Source: Liolophura sinensis (Eukaryota; Mollusca; Polyplacophora; Chitonida; Chitonidae). Taken from it: DNA of 64,000 bases. The notes beneath the pieces are model-generated. The model was not told the DNA's origin and did no database searches. It saw only the letters and a program-made list of their open reading frames with translations. The stretch is taken from positions 28,992,330 through 29,056,329 of the forward strand of contig NC_088302.1 of NCBI RefSeq assembly GCF_032854445.1. The letters run 5' to 3'. Each line of letters starts with the position of its first letter. The stretch's first letter is position 1. Positions 60,717 through 64,000 of the stretch are shown one piece after another. Made by a program: the position numbers and the translations under genes.

Positions 60717-61064
60717 TCAGTCCAATGCTACTGAACTGGGCGTCCAGTGTGGTGTCTTTGGACTGGCGTTGCAGTTAGGCATTCCTATAAACAACTTGGC
60801 ACTGAGAACGCTCTGCAACAATGCGACATCGTTGATGATGACCAATAATAATGTCAAAAAGACGATAAACCCTAAGCAAGAAAATAAGTAACTTTTGATA
60901 CTGTGACAGAAACTTTTAACGCTATTTACAGGTTGTTTGAGATTTTTCTGTTCTATGTATTTGCTGTCTATGTCATGTTTGTTATTTAGAGCATAACTCC
61001 GACAAACAAAACATCTATAATGTTTGTTTGTGTAATAAATAGCTACTTTGTACTTGATTACCAT
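60717..61064 (-). CDS. Unrecognised ORF, 115 codons, with one hydrophobic segment
   Basis: The translation has a predicted single membrane segment, YLFSCLGFIVFLTLLLVII, preceded by a K/N/Y-rich stretch and followed by about 40 residues to the stop. This resembles a type II membrane protein start, but it could equally be chance in AT-rich DNA. There is no family match by eye, and no splice or promoter context. Confidence 0.15.
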   Translation of the reverse strand: MVIKYKVAIYYTNKHYRCFVCRSYALNNKHDIDSKYIEQKNLKQPVNSVKSFCHSIKSYLFSCLGFIVFLTLLLVIINDVALLQSVLSAKLFIGMPNCNASPKTPHWTPSSVALD

Positions 61065-62115
61065 AATCGCATATTAATCGGGTTCATAGCATTTACAGGC
61101 GCCTCGTACAGACATGTTCTGACGCAAAACAATGTGTGTGAATGACGGGTAATGAGTGTTTTACGGTTTATTGTTCCATTCTATCAGGTTTGATGTTGAA
61201 CTGAAGGTATATATTACATCACATGTGTAGGTTTGTACTTCATACACTGAAATTAAATCACGAACAGGGAGTTCTTTTATACAACAATACCGAAAAAACA
61301 CAAAGTGACGAAATAAAATTCTACTGTTGACATTTTCACTGAGTTAGCAACATGAACTATGATCACTTTGCGCACAAAAATCTACTGCACCGTACTTTTG
61401 TTACGGATATTCTATAACAAAGTGAAGCGATGTTCTTCTGAACATTCTGGATGACTGTTACTCATGCACAAGAACAAAGAATACTGACTTTTTCTTTGAA
61501 TTAAGAAAATGAACAATAAACAATTAACAACAGCATTTTTCTGTACGCCTGTTAGCGATAGACTATAACAAAAACTGAAGTGAAGCTTTACTTCTTGTCT
61601 ATTTCGCTACCGTAGGAACATGATACGTCAGCAATCTTTACCCAGAAACGTCCAGTTACAGAAATGTACCATCACATAGTGAAGTAGCTACCTTCGACAA
61701 CTTCTTTGACGTTCGCTGTAGAGTACAAGACGACTCTTGTTTTATGTATTCATTTCACTTGTCGTGATTGATTCATTACAATCTGCATATAAATACATAG
61801 AAATATGATCTTCTTTACAAAGCATAGTGCAGGATTGTCGCTTATACACAACATTTGAGTGTAGGTACCTGCAAACGCCACATCTCTAAACTACTAAATA
61901 GTATAGAACTGCAGCATACACTACAATGGAATGCAAAATGGGCCCTACGCTTACTTTCTGTTGCAAATAACAATGGTAAGTCACATCGATGAGCCAAGGA
62001 TTTGTAACTCATTTATGAAAAGGTCGTCAAAACAATTCATACCATTTCTGACATGTTATGGAACTAACTGTAAATACCCGGATGAGACATGTCTTATGAT
62101 GAACATAACACACGT
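61065..62115. other. No gene seen
   Basis: AT-rich, stop-dense. No supported feature. Confidence 0.5.
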
Positions 62116-62151
62116 AGCTACCACTGAGCTACCACTGAGCTACCACTGAGC
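62116..62151. repeat. 13-bp tandem repeat, about 3 copies
   Basis: TAGCTACCACTGAGC-type unit with 13-bp spacing, ending in GAGCCCAAATC. Confidence 0.9.
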
Positions 62152-63964
62152 CCAAATCAATTATACTGACTGAGAATAAATAAAGATGACCGGGATGAAA
62201 AAGTTATCCAACACACCAATACATTCCCATTTGATTTGCCCGACAGATTTGGATCAGGATTTCCCTAAACATCGTTAGTTAGCTCCTTATCCCCTACTTC
62301 AATGTATTAGTTTCTGTGTAATTACATGCTGAAGTTGGAGATAATCCTGTGTGCATATCTCCTGAACTGAAAACCTTTCCAGTGTGGCTTGGAGATTTTG
62401 TCGCGGATAAAAGCCGTTTCCATTAGCTGGTGTATTGTTATGTCGAGTTTTAATCCCTCTTCGTCGTCACATGGACGCACAGGGGCTGGACGAGGAAGAG
62501 TTGAGTTTCAGTTAGCCTTTTTCCCCATGTATCCGACCAATCGAACCATGCACCGAAGCTCTACGAACAGGCTCAGCAAATCGTTCGATTTTTCTTAAGC
62601 TTTGTTTTGTTAATGTGCAGCATTTGTAAAGGTACCGGAGCTATTCATACCAGCAAGGCTCGCGCCATGCCCAAAGCTTGGCAATCCGATTAAGCGTAGT
62701 CGAGTTTTGTGTATTGACCTAGAGTCACAAATTGCCGCATCTCTACATTTCCTTCATAATTTATACCCTGAATGACGGTCGTGCTGCCACAATAGGCAGT
62801 CAGGGAACCGAAGGGCGCTTGGGAGTAGCAGATTGGCCTCAGCCAGTTGTTGGTCTCATTGTTACTTTTCCTTATCCAGCTCATTACCTGAGACGTTATT
62901 GGCACAGAGTTACCTGGCGCTTTATACATATCTAATATACGAGCTAGTTGATTCTCTGCGTGCTGTTGTGTCGTCCAGCGTGTGGGTAGCTGGCGGAACG
63001 GGCCTAAAGACAAAGTATAAAATCTAGGGTGGGCTGAGGACAAAGCTCGGCTGACAGAACTGATTACTGGCCTCACAATGGCATAACCAACCTGACTTCA
63101 TGAGGAAGTTATTTGCTCACAACTCGTCACAGAACGCACCAAATCTCCTTGATGTATTTTCCTCTTTTCAGCGCATTATTGATGTTATCCCTACGACGTG
63201 CGCAATTATCTTTGCCCAAGGCCCTTTTTTTTGCAGGAATAGAAATATCATGTCCAGGAGCTAGTTTCATTCCCAAGAGATTTGGTTAAAGCAACATTGC
63301 AAGCGAAAACTACAGTAAAGCACATGATACCCTGACTAGTCACCATCGAAAAACAAATTTTCGAACTTTCCTTCTCACATGCAGAAAAGACAACATTTTC
63401 CATCCTCATTTCCGAAGAACAACAACAACGCTTAATTATAACCTGGGTTTGATTCAACAGACTCTGCGGTGGAGAATGGCACGTCGAAAACACGAGATGG
63501 CGGGTTAAAGAAGTTACATAAACCTCAGCACGAAGGACAAAAGGTCTGAGACAATCTCGGATCGGTACCTTCATTGGTTTTCTGTGAGATTGCGGGATCT
63601 AATCAACTGTTTGAATGGACTGGTGTCTATGGTCTGGTCGCGGAGCAGTAAAACGACACCTCCGCGCAGTGTGTGAATAGAATAACTATCTCCCTCCACA
63701 GCCTTTTCACGTGTGTCTTACAGTGCACTACAATTTCAGAGGGTATTGTCCTACCAAGGAATAACAACTCATAGCCATGCTTGAGATAAAACGTGAATGT
63801 GATTTTCTTCAGAGAATCAATCCACATAAAATACATCAATTTAGGAGCCGTTTTAATGACAAAAAAAACCAACAACAACAACTTTGTATTAGAAGGGTTG
63901 GGATGACACAATCTTTAATTTGATCTTGCAACTTTACCTTAGGAACATTTGTTATGTATTCATC
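62152..63964. other. No gene seen
   Basis: Includes a 128-codon minus-strand open frame (63076-62690) with no recognisable family. Confidence 0.45.
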
Positions 63965-64000
63965 CGTTTATTTATTTGATTGAGGTTTAAAGTCTTACTC
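63965..64000 (-). repeat. SINE family A 3' end, cut by the window
   Basis: CCGTTTATTTATTTGATTGA followed by GGTTTAAAGTCTTACTC matches the tail and first body bases of a minus-strand copy. The rest is outside the window. Confidence 0.75.

Overview
The window is animal nuclear DNA, most likely from a mollusc or another marine lophotrochozoan. I cannot name the species. The evidence is spliced genes with GT/AG introns, AT microsatellites, minisatellites, and many copies of a tRNA-derived SINE whose tail is (AAAT)n. Two protein-coding genes can be supported. They are convergent, tail to tail. Nearly everything else is intron, intergenic DNA or decayed repeat.

Layout: 0-10.6 kb is repeat-rich, with SINE copies, two small dispersed repeat families, and a decayed non-LTR reverse transcriptase fragment (about 7.75-8.15 kb) abutting a 27-bp minisatellite. 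From 10606 to 13264 (+) lie three exons of a Rolling stone-like multi-pass membrane protein; its 5' exon(s) were not found. From 13.3 to 19 kb there is no gene, only SINE fragments, a 47-bp minisatellite and dispersed repeats. From 42508 down to 19229 (-) lie ten exons of a DEG/ENaC/ASIC-family sodium channel. They carry TM1, the beta-strand and cysteine-rich ectodomain, TM2 with a G-A-S selectivity filter, and a short C-tail. The cytoplasmic N-terminal exon was not found, and one junction (32042 to about 31332) is out of phase, so a small exon is probably missing there. From 42.5 to 64 kb I find no convincing gene; this could be upstream intergenic DNA or a long 5' intron.

The two most interesting points both concern the channel gene. 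First, about 459 residues of mostly helical, coiled-coil-like, almost cysteine-free sequence with many N-glycosylation sequons sit between the CxCxxxC motif and the strand leading into TM2. ASIC1 has only about 40 residues there. Second, a 70-bp tandem array (24411-25143) touches the exon ending at 25144. Its unit copies the end of that exon plus its splice donor, so a row of apparent 5' splice sites, many with a perfect TGACGTCA (CRE) octamer, lies just inside the intron.

The 28.4-53.7 kb interval, mostly the long channel intron(s) and upstream DNA, has almost none of the SINEs that crowd the rest of the window.
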